Part shown: positions 51,224 to 63,026 of the stretch, one piece after another
Layout of the letters: the number at the start of each line of letters is the position of its first letter
Position numbering within the stretch: the stretch's first letter is position 1
DNA from: Thermus parvatiensis
Lineage (GTDB): Bacteria; Deinococcota; Deinococci; Deinococcales; Thermaceae
DNA length: 64,000 bases
Direction: 5' to 3'
Assembly: GCF_001535545.1 (NCBI RefSeq)
Contig: NZ_CP014141.1
Coordinates: 1 to 64,000 of the forward strand
Notes under the pieces: model-generated
Told to the model about the DNA's origin: nothing
Seen by the model: only the letters and a program-made list of their open reading frames with translations
Databases searched by the model: none
Program-made: the position numbers and the translations under genes

Positions 51224-52454
51224 AGCTCCAGGATACGCAGGGCGAGGGCCTCCGCCTCCTCCGCCTCCTCCCTCTCGGCCTTCCCCCCGTAGCGCACGGG
51301 AAGGTAGAGGGCGGTGAGGCGGGCGAGGAGGGGATGGGCCTCGGGGAAGGCCGCCTCCACCCGCTTCCCGTACTCCACGGGGCCTTCGGCGGGACGCCTA
51401 GGGAGCCCGGCCCCCTTTAGGGCCTCGAGGGCCTCCAGGTAGGCCCGGCGCACCCGGCTTGCGGGGAGGGACCTCTGGAAAGCCCTGGGGAAGGGGAAGG
51501 CCGCCCCCTCGCCTTCCCCGCCCTCGCCTCCCCGCCCCCGCCAGGCCCAGGCCAAGAGGGCGAGGAGGAGGGCCAGGGTAAAGAGGGCGGAAAGCCCGGC
51601 CAGGGCGATCCCCACCTCCCCCAGGGCCCTGGGCCCGTGTACCCATTCCACAGGGCCCTGGGAAGGGGGCGAAGAGGGCGGAGGGCCTACCCCCTGGCCT
51701 CCGGCCCCCTCCCCGCCCCCGAGGCTTCCCAGCAGGAAGAAGAGGCCGAGGAGAAGGGGCAGGGCGAGGAGGAGAGGGAGGAGGTGGAGGCCGCGGAAGA
51801 GGGGGAGGCCCCTTCTCCTACCCAGGAGGAGAAGGCCCAGGGCCAGGAGGAGGGCCAGGGCGAGGGGGAGGGCGTGGGCCAGGAGGCGGTCCACCACCCC
51901 CACCCAGAGGGGAAAGCCCCCCTCCGGGGGCAGGTAGGCCACACTCCCCCCGGGCCCCCCGGCCTCCCCGGGGCTTGCCCGGAAGGTGGGGGCGCGGGCG
52001 GAAAGGGAAAGCGCCGGAAGGCCCGGCAGGGAAAGGTGGCCGAGCCCAAACCCCAAGGCAGCAAGGAAAAGGGGAAGAAGGGGCCCCAAGGGGCCCACCC
52101 CCTCCACCCGGGCGAGGAGGTGGAACCCGTGGAGGAGGCCCAAGAGGCCCAAGCCCCAAGGCCCCAAGGAGAGGGCGAGGGGCAGGAGCCAAAGGGGGCC
52201 CAGAGGCCCTTTTCCCGGCTCAGGTAGAGCCCGAAGAGGAGGAGGGCCAAGGAGGTCTTGGCCCAAAGAAGGGGCCAGCCCACCTGGGGGGCGTGAAGGA
52301 AGCCCGGGAGGAAGGCGAGCCGCAGGAAGCCCTCCGGGTAAAACCTCCGCCCGAGGAGGAGGAGGGGAGGGCCGAGAAGGGTGGGAAGCCCGGCGCCCAG
52401 GGCCAGGAGGAGAAGAACCCAGCCCAGGAGAAAGCCGACCAAAGCGTGCCTCAT
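51193..52454 (-). CDS. DUF4129-type multi-span membrane protein of the MoxR operon, one frameshift
   Basis: The restored 420-residue protein has many leucine-rich membrane segments (VGFLLGWVLLLLALGAGLPT, LLLALPLLLGLFFLLGSLGG, ALFTLALLLALLAWAWRGRG). The C-terminal DUF4129 part is RVRRAYLEALEALKGAGLPR, RPAEGPVEYGKRVEAAFPEA and RLTALYLPVRYGGKAE. One base is missing in the G run at 52194-52198. It is the first gene of the DUF4129-MoxR-DUF58 operon. No transglutaminase active-site motif was seen. Confidence 0.75.
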
Positions 52455-52472
52455 ACCCTTTTCGGTCCACCA

Positions 52473-52508
52473 GCCCCGGTAAGTCCCAAAGGGGCCTCTT
52501 ACCGGGGC
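52473..52508. promoter_or_regulatory. 11-bp perfect inverted repeat between divergent genes
   Basis: GCCCCGGTAAG and CTTACCGGGGC flank a 14-base centre in the shared region of the MoxR operon and pgi. It has no T tract and may be an operator or an RNA leader stem. The rest of the 155-base gap shows nothing else but the pgi promoter. Confidence 0.5.
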
Positions 52509-52596
52509 CCCGAGGGTGCCCTCCCTTCCCTCTGAGCGCCCGGGGGGCGTGGGCTAGGGCCTAGTTTCCTCCGGTAGAGGGAGTTCCGCAAGGGTG

Positions 52597-52602
52597 TAAA
52601 CT
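52597..52602 (+). promoter_or_regulatory. -10 box of pgi, leaderless start
   Basis: TAAACT ends seven bases before the ATG at 52610. There is no ribosome binding site. The -35 is weak. Confidence 0.45.
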
Positions 52603-52609
52603 GCACTCT

Positions 52610-53863
52610 ATGCTCCGGCTGGACACCCGTTACCTCCCCGGCTTTTCCGAGGCCCTAGAGGCCCACCGGGAGGCCCTCCTCCGGGCCCGGGAAAGCCTTT
52701 TGGCCAAGCGTGGGGACAAGGCCCAGATGCTCGGCTGGATGGACCTCCCCGAGGACACGGAGACCCTGAGGGAGATCCGCCGCTACCGGGAGGCGAACCC
52801 CTGGGTGGAGGACTTCGTCCTCATCGGCATCGGGGGAAGCGCCCTGGGGCCTAAGGCCCTCGAGGCCGCCTTCAACGAGAGCGGGGTGCGCTTCCACTAC
52901 CTGGACCACGTGGAGCCCGAGCCCATAAAGAGGCTCCTCCGCACCTTGGACCCCAGGAAGACCCTGGTGAACGCCGTCTCCAAGTCGGGGTCCACGGCGG
53001 AGACCCTGGCGGGCCTCGCCGTCTTCCTGAAGTGGCTCAAAGGGCACCTGGGGGAGGACTGGCGGCGGCACCTCGTGGTGACCACCGACCCCAAGGAGGG
53101 CCCTTTGCGCGCCTTCGCCGAGCGGGAGGGGCTCAAGGCCTTTCCCATTCCCAAGGAGGTGGGCGGGCGCTTCTCCGTCCTCTCCCCCGTGGGGCTTCTC
53201 CCCTTGGCCTTCGCCGGCGCCGACCTGGACGCCCTCCTCATGGGGGCCCGCAAGGCCAACGAGACCGCCCTCGCCCCCCTCGAGGAGAGCCTTCCCCTGA
53301 AGACCGCCCTCCTCCTCCACCTCCACCGCCACCTCCCCGTCCACGTCTTCATGGTCTACTCGGAGAGGCTAAGCCACCTCCCCAGCTGGTTCGTCCAGCT
53401 CCACGACGAGTCCTTGGGGAAGGTAAACCGCCAAGGCCAGAGGGTGGGCACCACCGCGGTCCCCGCCCTCGGCCCCAAGGACCAGCACGCCCAGGTCCAG
53501 CTCTTCCGCGAGGGCCCCCTGGACAAGCTCCTCGCCCTGGTCATCCCCGAGACCCCCCTGGAGGACCTGGAGATCCCAGAGGTGGAGGGCCTCGAGGCCG
53601 CCTCCTTCCTCTTCGGCAAGAGCTTCTTCCAGCTCCTGAAGGCCGAGGCCGAGGCCACCTACCAGGCCCTGGCCGAGGGGGGGCAGAGGGTCTACGCCCT
53701 TTACCTCTCCCAGGTTTCCCCCTACGCCGTGGGCTGGCTCATGCAGCACCTCATGTGGCAGACCGCCTTCCTGGGGGAGCTTTGGGGGGTGAACGCCTTT
53801 GACCAGCCCGGGGTGGAGCTTGGCAAACGGCTCACCCTCGCCCTTCTCCGGCAGGAGGGGTAG
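52610..53863 (+). CDS. pgi: Glucose-6-phosphate isomerase
   Basis: The 417-residue enzyme interconverts glucose-6-phosphate and fructose-6-phosphate. It shows IGIGGSALGPKALEAAFNES, VNAVSKSGSTAETLAGLAVF (phosphate loop) and SYERLSHLPSWFVQLHDESL-like region with the catalytic Glu. QVSPYAVGWLMQHLMWQTAF near the end is the C-terminal signature region. It belongs to the shorter bacterial PGI form. The frame is intact. Confidence 0.95.
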   Translation: MLRLDTRYLPGFSEALEAHREALLRARESLLAKRGDKAQMLGWMDLPEDTETLREIRRYREANPWVEDFVLIGIGGSALGPKALEAAFNESGVRFHYLDHVEPEPIKRLLRTLDPRKTLVNAVSKSGSTAETLAGLAVFLKWLKGHLGEDWRRHLVVTTDPKEGPLRAFAEREGLKAFPIPKEVGGRFSVLSPVGLLPLAFAGADLDALLMGARKANETALAPLEESLPLKTALLLHLHRHLPVHVFMVYSERLSHLPSWFVQLHDESLGKVNRQGQRVGTTAVPALGPKDQHAQVQLFREGPLDKLLALVIPETPLEDLEIPEVEGLEAASFLFGKSFFQLLKAEAEATYQALAEGGQRVYALYLSQVSPYAVGWLMQHLMWQTAFLGELWGVNAFDQPGVELGKRLTLALLRQEG

Positions 53864-53924
53864 GGGAAGGCGCGGTGGAAGCGTGGAAATAAGTTTGTGA
53901 TATCCTTTACTTTAGGAGGCCCGT

Positions 53925-55513
53925 ATGGACCGCCTGAGCTATATTGGCATCCAACCCAAGAAACAGATTTTTTGGAACACGGTTTCCCCCGTTCTGGTGG
54001 AGCACACCCTGGCCCGGGGGAAGGCCTTTTGGCCCACAAGGGGCCCTTGGTGGTGGACACCACCCCCTACACCGGGAGAAGCCCCAAGGACAAGTTCGTG
54101 GTGCGGGAGCCCGAGGTGGAAGGGGAGATCTGGTGGGGGGAGGTGAACCAGCCCTTCTCCCCTGAGGCCTTCCAGGCCCTCTACGAAAGGGTGGCCGCCT
54201 ACCTCTCCGAGCGGGACCTCTACGTCCAGGACCTCTACGCCGGGGCCGATCGGCGCCACCGCCTGGGGGTGCGGGTGGTGACGGAAAGCCCCTGGCACGC
54301 CCTCTTCGCCCGCAACATGTTCCTCCTGCCCCGTCACTTCCCCGAGGACGACGAGGTGGAGGCCTTCCGCCCGGGCTTCACCGTGGTCCACGCCCCCTAC
54401 TTCCAGGCGGACCCCGAGCGGGACGGCACCCGGAGCGAGGTCTTCGTGGGGATCAGCTTTCAGAGGAGGCTCATTCTCATCGTGGGCACCAAATACGCCG
54501 GGGAGATCAAGAAGAGCGTCTTCACCGTGATGAACTACCTCATGCCCAAGCGGGGGGTCTTCCCCATGCACGCCTCGGCCAACGTGGGGAAGGAGGGGGA
54601 CGTGGCGGTCTTCTTCGGGCTTTCCGGGACCGGCAAGACCACCCTCTCCACCGATCCGGAGCGCCCCTTGATCGGCGACGACGAGCACGGCTGGAGCGAA
54701 GAGGGGGTTTTCAACTTTGAGGGCGGATGCTACGCCAAGGTGATCCGCCTCTCCCCGGAGCACGAACCCCTGATCTACAAGGCCTCCAACCAGTTTGAGG
54801 CCATCCTGGAGAACGTGGTGGTGAACCCGGAAACCCGCCGGGTGGAGTGGGACGACGACTCCAAGACGGAAAACACCCGCTCCTCCTACCCCATCGCCCA
54901 CCTGGAGAACGTGGTGGAGTCGGGGAGGGCGGGGCATCCCAGGGCCATCTTCTTCCTCTCCGCCGACGCCTACGGGGTGCTTCCCCCCATCGCCCGGCTT
55001 TCCCCGGAAGAGGCCATGTACTACTTCCTCTCGGGCTACACCGCCCGGGTAGCGGGGACGGAGCGGGGGGTCACGGAGCCCAAGGCCACATTCTCCGCCT
55101 GCTTCGGGGCGCCCTTCCTCCCCATGCACCCCGGGGTCTACGCCAGGATGCTGGGGGAGAAGATCAAGGAGCACGCCCCCCGGGTCTACCTGGTGAACAC
55201 CGGCTGGACCGGGGGGCCTTACGGGGTGGGGCGGCGCTTCCCCTTGCCCGTGACCCGGGCCCTCCTGAAGGCGGCCCTCTCCGGGGCCTTGGAGAACGTC
55301 CCCTACCGCAGGGACCCCGTCTTCGGGTTTGAGGTGCCCCTGGAAGCCCCCGGCGTGCCCCAGGAGCTCTTAAACCCCCGGGAGACCTGGGCGGACAAGG
55401 AGGCCTACGACCAGCAGGCGCGGAAGCTCGCCCACCTCTTCCAGGAAAACTTCCAGAAATACGCCTCGGGGGTGGCCAAGGAGGTGGCCGAGGCCGGGCC
55501 CCGCACCGAGTGA
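53925..55513 (+). CDS. pckA: Phosphoenolpyruvate carboxykinase (ATP), one frameshift
   Basis: PckA converts oxaloacetate to PEP in gluconeogenesis. The sequence shows [20 protein letters not shown], the kinase loop [20 protein letters not shown] and the metal site [20 protein letters not shown]. The start [20 protein letters not shown] has TTAGGAGG upstream. One G is missing in the run at 54016-54020. Restoring it gives 529 residues, the same as the HB8 enzyme as I recall it. Differences in the first 20 residues argue against HB8 itself. Confidence 0.95.
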
Positions 55514-56448
55514 TGCCTTCCCTCCAAGACCTCTACGCCGCCTTCCGCCGCATCGCCCCCTACACCCACCGCACCCCCCTCCTCACCTCCCGCCTCCTGG
55601 ACGGGCTCCTTGGCAAGCGCCTCCTCCTCAAGGCCGAGCACCTGCAGAAGACGGGGAGCTTCAAGGCCCGGGGGGCGCTTTCCAAAGCCCTCACCCTGAA
55701 GGCCCCCAAGGGGCTTCTCGCCGTATCCAGCGGCAACCACGCTCAGGGGGTGGCCTATGCCGCCAAGGTGCTCGGGGTGAAGGCCCTCATCGTCATGCCC
55801 GAGGACGCGAGCCCCTACAAGAAAGCCTGCGCCTGGGCCTACGGGGCCGAGGTGGTGGACCGGGGGGTGACGGCAAAGAACCGGGAGGAGGTGGCCCGGG
55901 CCCTTCAGGAGAAAACGGGCTACGCCCTGATCCACCCCTTTGACGACCCCTTGGTCATCGCCGGGCAGGGGACGGCGGGGCTTGAGCTTCTGGCCCAGGC
56001 GGGGAAGCGGGGCGTCTTCCCCGAGGCCGTCCTCGCCCCCGTGGGGGGCGGGGGGCTCCTCGCCGGAATCGCCACGGCGGTGAAGGCCCTCTCCCCCACA
56101 ACCCTCGTCCTCGGGGTGGAGCCTGAGGCCGCGGACGACGCCAGGAGGAGCCTGGAGGCGGGAAGGATCCTCCGCCTGGAAGCGCCCCCCAGGACCCGGG
56201 CGGACGGGGTGCGGACGCTAAGCCTGGGGGAGCACACCTTCCCCATCCTCAAGGAGAAAGCGGACGGGATCCTTGTGGTGAGCGAGGAGGCCCTCCTCGA
56301 GGCGGAGCGCCTCCTCTTCACCCGCACCAAGCAGGTGGTGGAGCCCACGGGGGCCCTTCCCCTGGCCGCGGTGCTGGAGCACGGGGCGAGGCTTCCCCAA
56401 ACCCTCGCCCTCCTCCTCTCCGGGGGCAACCGGGACTTCTCTCCCTAG
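55513..56448 (+). CDS. PLP-dependent threonine/serine dehydratase-like protein
   Basis: The 311-residue protein has fold-type II motifs LQKTGSFKARGALSKALTLK (the PLP lysine in SFKARGA), AVSSGNHAQGVAYAAKVLGV and LAPVGGGGLLAGIATAV (phosphate loop). It lacks the C-terminal regulatory ACT-like domain of IlvA. It therefore resembles catabolic threonine dehydratase or serine racemase/dehydratase. The ATG overlaps the pckA stop. Substrate choice cannot be read from sequence. Confidence 0.88.
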   Translation: MPSLQDLYAAFRRIAPYTHRTPLLTSRLLDGLLGKRLLLKAEHLQKTGSFKARGALSKALTLKAPKGLLAVSSGNHAQGVAYAAKVLGVKALIVMPEDASPYKKACAWAYGAEVVDRGVTAKNREEVARALQEKTGYALIHPFDDPLVIAGQGTAGLELLAQAGKRGVFPEAVLAPVGGGGLLAGIATAVKALSPTTLVLGVEPEAADDARRSLEAGRILRLEAPPRTRADGVRTLSLGEHTFPILKEKADGILVVSEEALLEAERLLFTRTKQVVEPTGALPLAAVLEHGARLPQTLALLLSGGNRDFSP

Positions 56449-56470
56449 GGGGGCGGGGTAAGCTGACCCC

Positions 56471-58101
56471 GTGATCGTCAAGGAAGGCCTCCTACCCATA
56501 GAGGAAGTGGCCGCCAAGCTCAGCCTGGACCGGGACCGGCTTTACCTCTACGGCCCCTACATGGCCAAGGTCCTGGGGGAGCCCCCAAAGGCCAAGGGCA
56601 AGCTGGTCCTCGTCACGGCCATCACCCCCACGCCGGCGGGGGAAGGCAAGACCACCACGGCCATCGGCCTCGTGGACGCCCTCTGGCGCCTGGGGAAGCG
56701 GGCGGCCTTGGCCCTGAGGGAGCCCTCCTTGGGCCCGGTCTTCGGGGTGAAGGGCGGGGCCACGGGGGGAGGAAGGGCCCGCGTGGAGCCCCGGCACGAG
56801 ATCAACCTCCACTTCACCGGGGACTTCCACGCGGTGACCAGCGCCGTGAACCTCCTGAACGCCCTTTTGGACAACCACCTGCACCAAGGGAACGAGCTCG
56901 GCATAGACCCAAGGCGCATAGAGCTCAAGCGGGCCATTGACATGAACGACCGGGCCCTGCGCCACATCGTCTTGGGCCTTGGGGGCAAAGCCCACGGGGT
57001 GCCCCGGGAAGGGGGGTTTGAGCTCACCGTGGCCAGCGAGGTCATGGCCCTCATGAGCCTGGCCCGGGACTTCCAGGACCTGAAACGCCGCCTCGGCCGG
57101 ATACGGGTGGCCTTCACCTACGAGGGCAAGCCCGTCTACGCCGAGGACCTTATGGCGGTGGGGGCCATGGCCGCCCTCCTCCGGCAGGCCTTCCTCCCCA
57201 ACCTGGTGCAGACCGCCGAGGGCAACCCCGCCTTCATTCACATGGGGCCCTTCGGCAACATCGCCCACGGGACGAACTCCCTGAGGGCAAGCCTCTTCGC
57301 CTTGGGCCTTGCGGACCTCGTGGTGCAGGAGGCGGGTTTCGCCACCGACCTCGGCCTGGAGAAGTTCATGAACGTGGTGGCCCGCACCACGGGCCTCGTC
57401 CCCGAGGCGGTGGTCCTGGTGGCCACGGTGCGGGCCCTCCGCTACCACGGGGGGCAGGACGCCTACGGGATGCCGGACCCGAAGGCGGTGAAGGCGGGCC
57501 TCGCCAATCTGGAAAAGCACGTGGAGAACGTGGAGCTTTTCGGCTACAAGCCCGTGATCGCCCTAAACCGCTTCCCCCAGGACGTGCCGGAGGAGATCGC
57601 CCTGGTGCGGGCCTTCGCCGAGGAAAGGGGCCTCCCTTCGCCCTAAGCGAGGTGTACGCCAAGGGAGGCGAGGGCGGCTTAGAGCTCGCCGAAAGGGTCT
57701 TGGAGGCCCTCTCCCTGCCCCACGCCTACCGGCCCCTCTACCCCCTGGAAGCCCCCTTGGAGGAGAAGGTGGCCATCATCGCCAAGGAGGTGTACGGGGC
57801 CGAGGGGGTGGAGTGGAGCGAGGAGGCCAAGCGGGCCCTTAGAGCGGCCAAGAAGGAGGGGTGCGAGGCCTTGCCCGTGGTCATGGCCAAGGCCGCCACC
57901 TCTCTCTCCGACAACCCCAGGCTCCGGGGAAGGCCCCGGGGCTTCACCGCGCGGGTCACGGACCTGAAGTGCCGCCTGGGGGCAGGCTTCGTGGTGGTCT
58001 ACATGGGGGGGATAGAGACCCTCCCCGGCCTCCCCAAGACCCCCCAGGCCTTCGGGATTGACGTGGACGAGGAGGGGAGCATCCGGGGGATGGACTACTG
58101 A
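56471..58101 (+). CDS. fhs: Formate-tetrahydrofolate ligase, one frameshift
   Basis: This enzyme makes 10-formyl-THF from formate, ATP and THF. The ATP loop is TAITPTPAGEGKTTTAIGLV. Later blocks include LREPSLGPVFGVKGGATGGG, HLHQGNELGIDPRRIELKRA and FATDLGLEKFMNVVARTTGL. One C is missing in the run at 57634-57636. The C-terminal part (SEVYAKGGEGGLELAERVLE...GFVVVYMGGIETLPGLPKTP) then continues to 58101 with 543 residues. The start is GTG at 56471. It ends at a strong hairpin shared with carA. Confidence 0.93.
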
Positions 58102-58105
58102 AAGA

Positions 58106-58133
58106 CCCCACCGCGGCATAGGCCGCGGTGGGG
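58106..58133. terminator. Terminator hairpin between fhs and carA
   Basis: The 12-bp arms CCCCACCGCGGC and GCCGCGGTGGGG enclose ATAG. TCTTT follows on the minus strand, serving carA. It also lies just past the fhs stop. Confidence 0.75.
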
Positions 58134-58155
58134 GCCCCAAAAAGGAGCGGGCGCT

Positions 58156-59330
58156 TTAGATCCCGTGCTGGTCCGCCCGTTGCTTCTCCACGGGAAGCCC
58201 CGTGGCCCCGTGGAAGGCCTCCACCTCCTCCAAAAAGCGGCGGAAGAGGTAGAGGGCATCGTGGGGGCCCGGGGCGGCCTCGGGGTGGTACTGGACGGAG
58301 AAGACGGGGTAGCGGGCGTGGGCCATGCCCTCGAGGGTCCCGTCGTTCAGGTTCACGTGGGTGGGGCGGAAGTCCTTGAGGGAGTCAATGTCCACGGCGT
58401 AGCCGTGGTTCTGGCTGGTGATCTCAATCTTGCCCGTCTGCAGGTTCTTCACCGGGTGGTTCGCCCCCCGGTGGCCGAACTTCATCTTGAAGGTCCGCCC
58501 CCCGCCGCCAGGGCCAAGAGCTGGTGCCCCAGGCAGATGCCGAAGGTGGGCAGAAGCCCCATGAGCTTCCAGATGGTTTCGTGAGCGTAGCGGGGCATGG
58601 TGGGGTCGCCGGGCCCGTTGGAGATGAGGAGGCCGTGGGGCTCCAAGGCCATGATCTGGTGGGCCGGGGTCTTCCCGGGGACCACGATGACCTCAAAGCC
58701 GAGGGCGGCCAGGTTCTCCACGATGGCGTGCTTGATGCCGAAGTCCATGACCACGATGCGCCGCCCCGACTTCAGGGTGGGCCAGGCGTAGGGCAGGGGG
58801 GTGGAGACCTCGGGGGTCATGTCCCGGCCGTCAATGTCCGTCCAGGCCTGGGCCTCCCGGCGGAGGGCCTCCAGCTCCTCCTCCGTGAAGGCGTGGTCGG
58901 GGGCGCCGAAGAGGCTCGCATGGGCGATGGTCCCCTTCAGGACCCCGCCCTCCCGGATCTTCCGCACCAGGGCCCTCGTGTCTATGCCCTCAATCCCCAC
59001 CACCCCGTAGAACTCCATGAACTCCCCGATGGTTTGCTGGGCCCGCGGGTTGGAGGCGATGCGGCTGAACTCCTTGGCCACAAAGCCCTTCACCCAGGGG
59101 CGGTTGGACTGCATGTCGTAGACGTTCACCCCATAGTTGCCCTGGTGAGGGTAGGTCATGACCACGATCTGCCCGTGGTAGCTGGGATCGGTCATGATCT
59201 CCTGGTAGCCGGTCTGGGCGGTGTTGAAGACCACCTCCCCCACGGTCTTTCCCCGGGCGCCGAAGGCGTAGCCGTGGTAGACGGTCCCGTCTTCCAGGAC
59301 CAAAACGGCGCGCTCCTTCACTCCAGCCAT
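58156..59330 (-). CDS. carA: Carbamoyl-phosphate synthase small (glutaminase) subunit, one frameshift
   Basis: CarA supplies ammonia from glutamine to CarB for arginine and pyrimidine synthesis. The start [40 protein letters not shown] and the class I amidotransferase nucleophile [16 protein letters not shown] are present. The His/Glu pair of the triad lies in [18 protein letters not shown]. One base is missing in the run at 58498-58503. Restoring it gives 391 residues. The start overlaps the hicA end by 13 bases. carB is not in the window. Confidence 0.95.
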
Positions 59331-59538
59331 TCCTCCTCCTCTATCCCCGCTTGCCTCAGGATGCGCTTTAGAAGGTCCACGCCAATCTCCCCTCGGTGGG
59401 GATTGGGCAAGACCAGGCGGATGGACCCCCGCACCATGAACTGGTGCCTGCCCCCCCCGTGTAGGGCCCAGAAAATCCCAAGGCCTTAAGCCTGGCCACG
59501 AGCTCCCTCCGGGAAACGGGCCTAAGCCGCCTCGCCAT
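59318..59538 (-). CDS. hicA: HicA-type mRNA interferase-like protein, one frameshift
   Basis: The restored 73-residue protein reads [20 protein letters not shown] and [10 protein letters not shown], then [20 protein letters not shown] and [20 protein letters not shown]. This is the double-stranded-RNA-binding-like HicA fold with the catalytic histidine in RHQFM. One base in the run at 59451-59458 must be restored. HicA cleaves mRNA when free of HicB. It overlaps hicB by 17 bases and carA by 13, so it is embedded in the arginine operon. Confidence 0.75.
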
Positions 59539-59785
59539 GGGGTAGCTCAATGCGGACTTCGCCCAAGGGCGGGGGGGTCTCACCCCGGGAGAGCAGAAAG
59601 AGAAGCCAGTCCTCCAGGGCCGCCTGCAGGTTGGCCTCGCACTCCTTTAAGCTCTTCCCCGTGGCCCAGACCCCGGGGAGGTCGGGGATCTCCCCATAAT
59701 AGGGCTCCTCATCGGCGATGAGCTCGTAGCGGGCCCGGGCCATGGCCTCCTCAAGGTAGCGGGTCAGGGTGCCCATCCTGTCCAT
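59522..59785 (-). CDS. hicB: HicB-type antitoxin-like protein
   Basis: The 87-residue protein shows [20 protein letters not shown] and [20 protein letters not shown], the partially degraded RNase-H-like fold typical of Hic[17 protein letters not shown] follows. No C-terminal DNA-binding domain is visible, so this is the short HicB form. Order hicB then hicA is one of two known orders. It starts one base after the acetyltransferase stop, so it is coupled to arginine gene translation. Confidence 0.8.
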   Translation of the reverse strand: MDRMGTLTRYLEEAMARARYELIADEEPYYGEIPDLPGVWATGKSLKECEANLQAALEDWLLFLLSRGETPPPLGEVRIELPHGEAA

Positions 59786-59786
59786 T

Positions 59787-60312
59787 CTAGCCCCGGGAAG
59801 CCCCTGGGGAAAACTCCTTGATGACGGCGATCTCACGGCAGTTCTCGTAGAAGGGGCAGGCGTTGCACTCGCTCCAGACCTTGGGGGGAAGGGCCTCCCG
59901 GCTCGTGACCCGGTAGCCGAGGGCGCGGAAGAAGTTCACCTGTAAGGTCCAGGCGAAGACCCGAGGAAGCCCCAAATCCCGCGCCTCCCTCTCCGCCCCC
60001 AGGACGAGCCAGCGGCCCAGGCCCTGGCCCTGCCTTGTGGGGTGCACGGCGAGGCCGCGAATCTCGGCAAGGTCCCGCCAGAGGACGTGGAGGGCCACGG
60101 TGCCCACGATCTTTCCGTCTTCGTCCTCGAGGACCCAAAAGTCCCGGATGTTCTCGTAGAGGTGGCTATGGCTCCTCACCAGCATCAGGCCCTTTTCCGC
60201 CCAGTAGCGGATGAGCCAGTAGATGGCGTCCACGTCGCTTAAGCGCGCCTTCCTGAGCTCCACCCCCGCTTCAGGGCGCACCTCGGGGAGCGCTACCGTG
60301 GGAAGCTCCAGT

Positions 60313-60320
<8 letters not shown>
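59787..60320 (-). CDS. GNAT N-acetyltransferase, probable glutamate N-acetyltransferase (ArgA-type)
   Basis: The 177-residue protein starts [20 protein letters not shown] and has the acetyl-CoA loop [20 protein letters not shown]. The late [20 protein letters not shown] is typical of short standalone ArgA-like proteins, with the motif '[11 protein letters not shown]'. Its place between argH and the carbamoyl-phosphate gene, overlapping argH by eight bases, strongly supports N-acetylglutamate synthesis. Enzymatic proof is not available from sequence. Confidence 0.82.
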
Positions 60321-61690
<1,370 letters not shown>

Positions 61691-61701
<11 letters not shown>

Positions 61702-62892
61702 GGCCCTCCCTCTCCACAAGGGCCCTCACCCGGAGGCGCAGGGCCTGGATCTTGATGAAGCCTTCGGCGTCCTTCTGGTCGTAGCCGCCCGCCTCGTCAA
61801 AGGAAACCAGGTCCTGGCGGTAGAGGCTCTTCGGGGCCTTCCTTCCCACCACGTAGACGTTCCCCTTGTAGAGCTTGAGCCGGGCCACCCCGGTGACGCT
61901 CTTGGCCACGTGGTCAAAGTAGGCCTGGAGGGCCTCCCGTTCGGGAGCGTACCAGAAGCCGTAGTAGACGAGCTCGGCGTACTTGGGGGAGAGCATGTCC
62001 CTTTGGTGGAGGACCTCCCGGTCTAGGGTGAGGCTTTCCACCGCCCGCCTGGCGTGGTAGAGGATCGTTCCCCCGGGGTCTCGTAGACCCCCCGGGACTT
62101 CATGCCCACGAAGCGGTTCTCCACCAGGTCCACCCGGCCCACCCCGTGGCGGCCTCCGATCTCGTTGAGCCTTTGCAGCAGGGCTGCCGGGGAGAGCCGT
62201 TCCCCGTTCACCGCCACGGGATCCCCCCGCTCAAACTCCACCTCCACGTACTCCGGGGCATCGGGGGCTTCCTCGGGGTCCACGGTCATGCGGAACATCC
62301 CCTTGGGGGGTTCGGCCCAGGGGTCCTCGAGGACCCCTCCCTCGTAGGAAATATGCAGGAGATTGGCGTCCATGGAATAAGGTTTCTCCTGGGTCACGGG
62401 AACGGGGATGCCGTGGGCCTCGGCATAGGCGATCATCTCCTGCCGGCCCTTGAAGCTCCACTCCCGCCAGGGGGCGATCACCCGGATGTCGGGCTTCAGG
62501 GCGTAGGCGGTGAGCTCAAAGCGCACCTGGTCGTTTCCCTTACCCGTGGCCCCGTGGGAGATGGCCTCCGCCCCTTCCTCCTCGGCGATCCTCACCAGGT
62601 ACTTGGCGATGAGGGGCCTTGCGATGGAGGTGCCGAGGAGGTAGTACCCCTCGTACACCGCCCCGGCGCGGAACATGGGGAAGACGAAGTCCCGCACGAA
62701 CTCTTCTCTCAGGTCCAGGGCGATGGCCTTGGAGGCCCCGGTCCTGAGGGCCTTTTGCCGGGCCTCCTCCACCTCCTCCCCCTGGCCGATGTCCGCGGTG
62801 AAGGCGATGACCTCGGCCTTGTAGGTTTCCTTGAGCCACTTGAGGATGATGCTGGTATCCAGCCCGCCGGAGTATGCCAAGACGATCTTCAT
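61691..62892 (-). CDS. argG: Argininosuccinate synthase, one frameshift
   Basis: ArgG joins citrulline and aspartate with ATP. The PP-loop is [60 protein letters not shown] and [20 protein letters not shown] follow. One base is missing in the C run at 62070-62074. Restoring it gives the C-terminus [20 protein letters not shown]...LVEREGHGA and 400 residues. The ATG at 62892 is preceded by GGGAGGG and TATACT. It is the first gene of the arginine operon. Confidence 0.96.
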
Positions 62893-62901
62893 GTCCCTCC
62901 C

Positions 62902-62940
62902 AGTATAGCCCCTCGAGGGGGCGTGCATAAGTATACATGA
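62902..62940 (-). promoter_or_regulatory. Promoter region of argG, possible Arg-box-like sequence
   Basis: TATACT (62902-62907, minus strand) lies nine bases from the ATG. An ATGTATACTTATGCA stretch farther upstream is a loose inverted repeat and could be an ArgR site. Confidence 0.45.
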
Positions 62941-62965
62941 ACAAACCCGCGCCATAACCTACCCC

Positions 62966-62994
62966 TTGACGCCCTCCCACAGCAAGGTTAGGAT
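62966..62994 (+). promoter_or_regulatory. Promoter of the small ORF and lipoprotein
   Basis: TTGACG (62966-62971) and TAGGAT (62989-62994) are exactly 17 bases apart. The expected start of RNA near 63001 leaves about 25 bases before the small ORF. Confidence 0.75.
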
Positions 62995-63026
62995 TGGCCC
63001 CGGAAACTGCGAGAAGGAGGTGCTGT

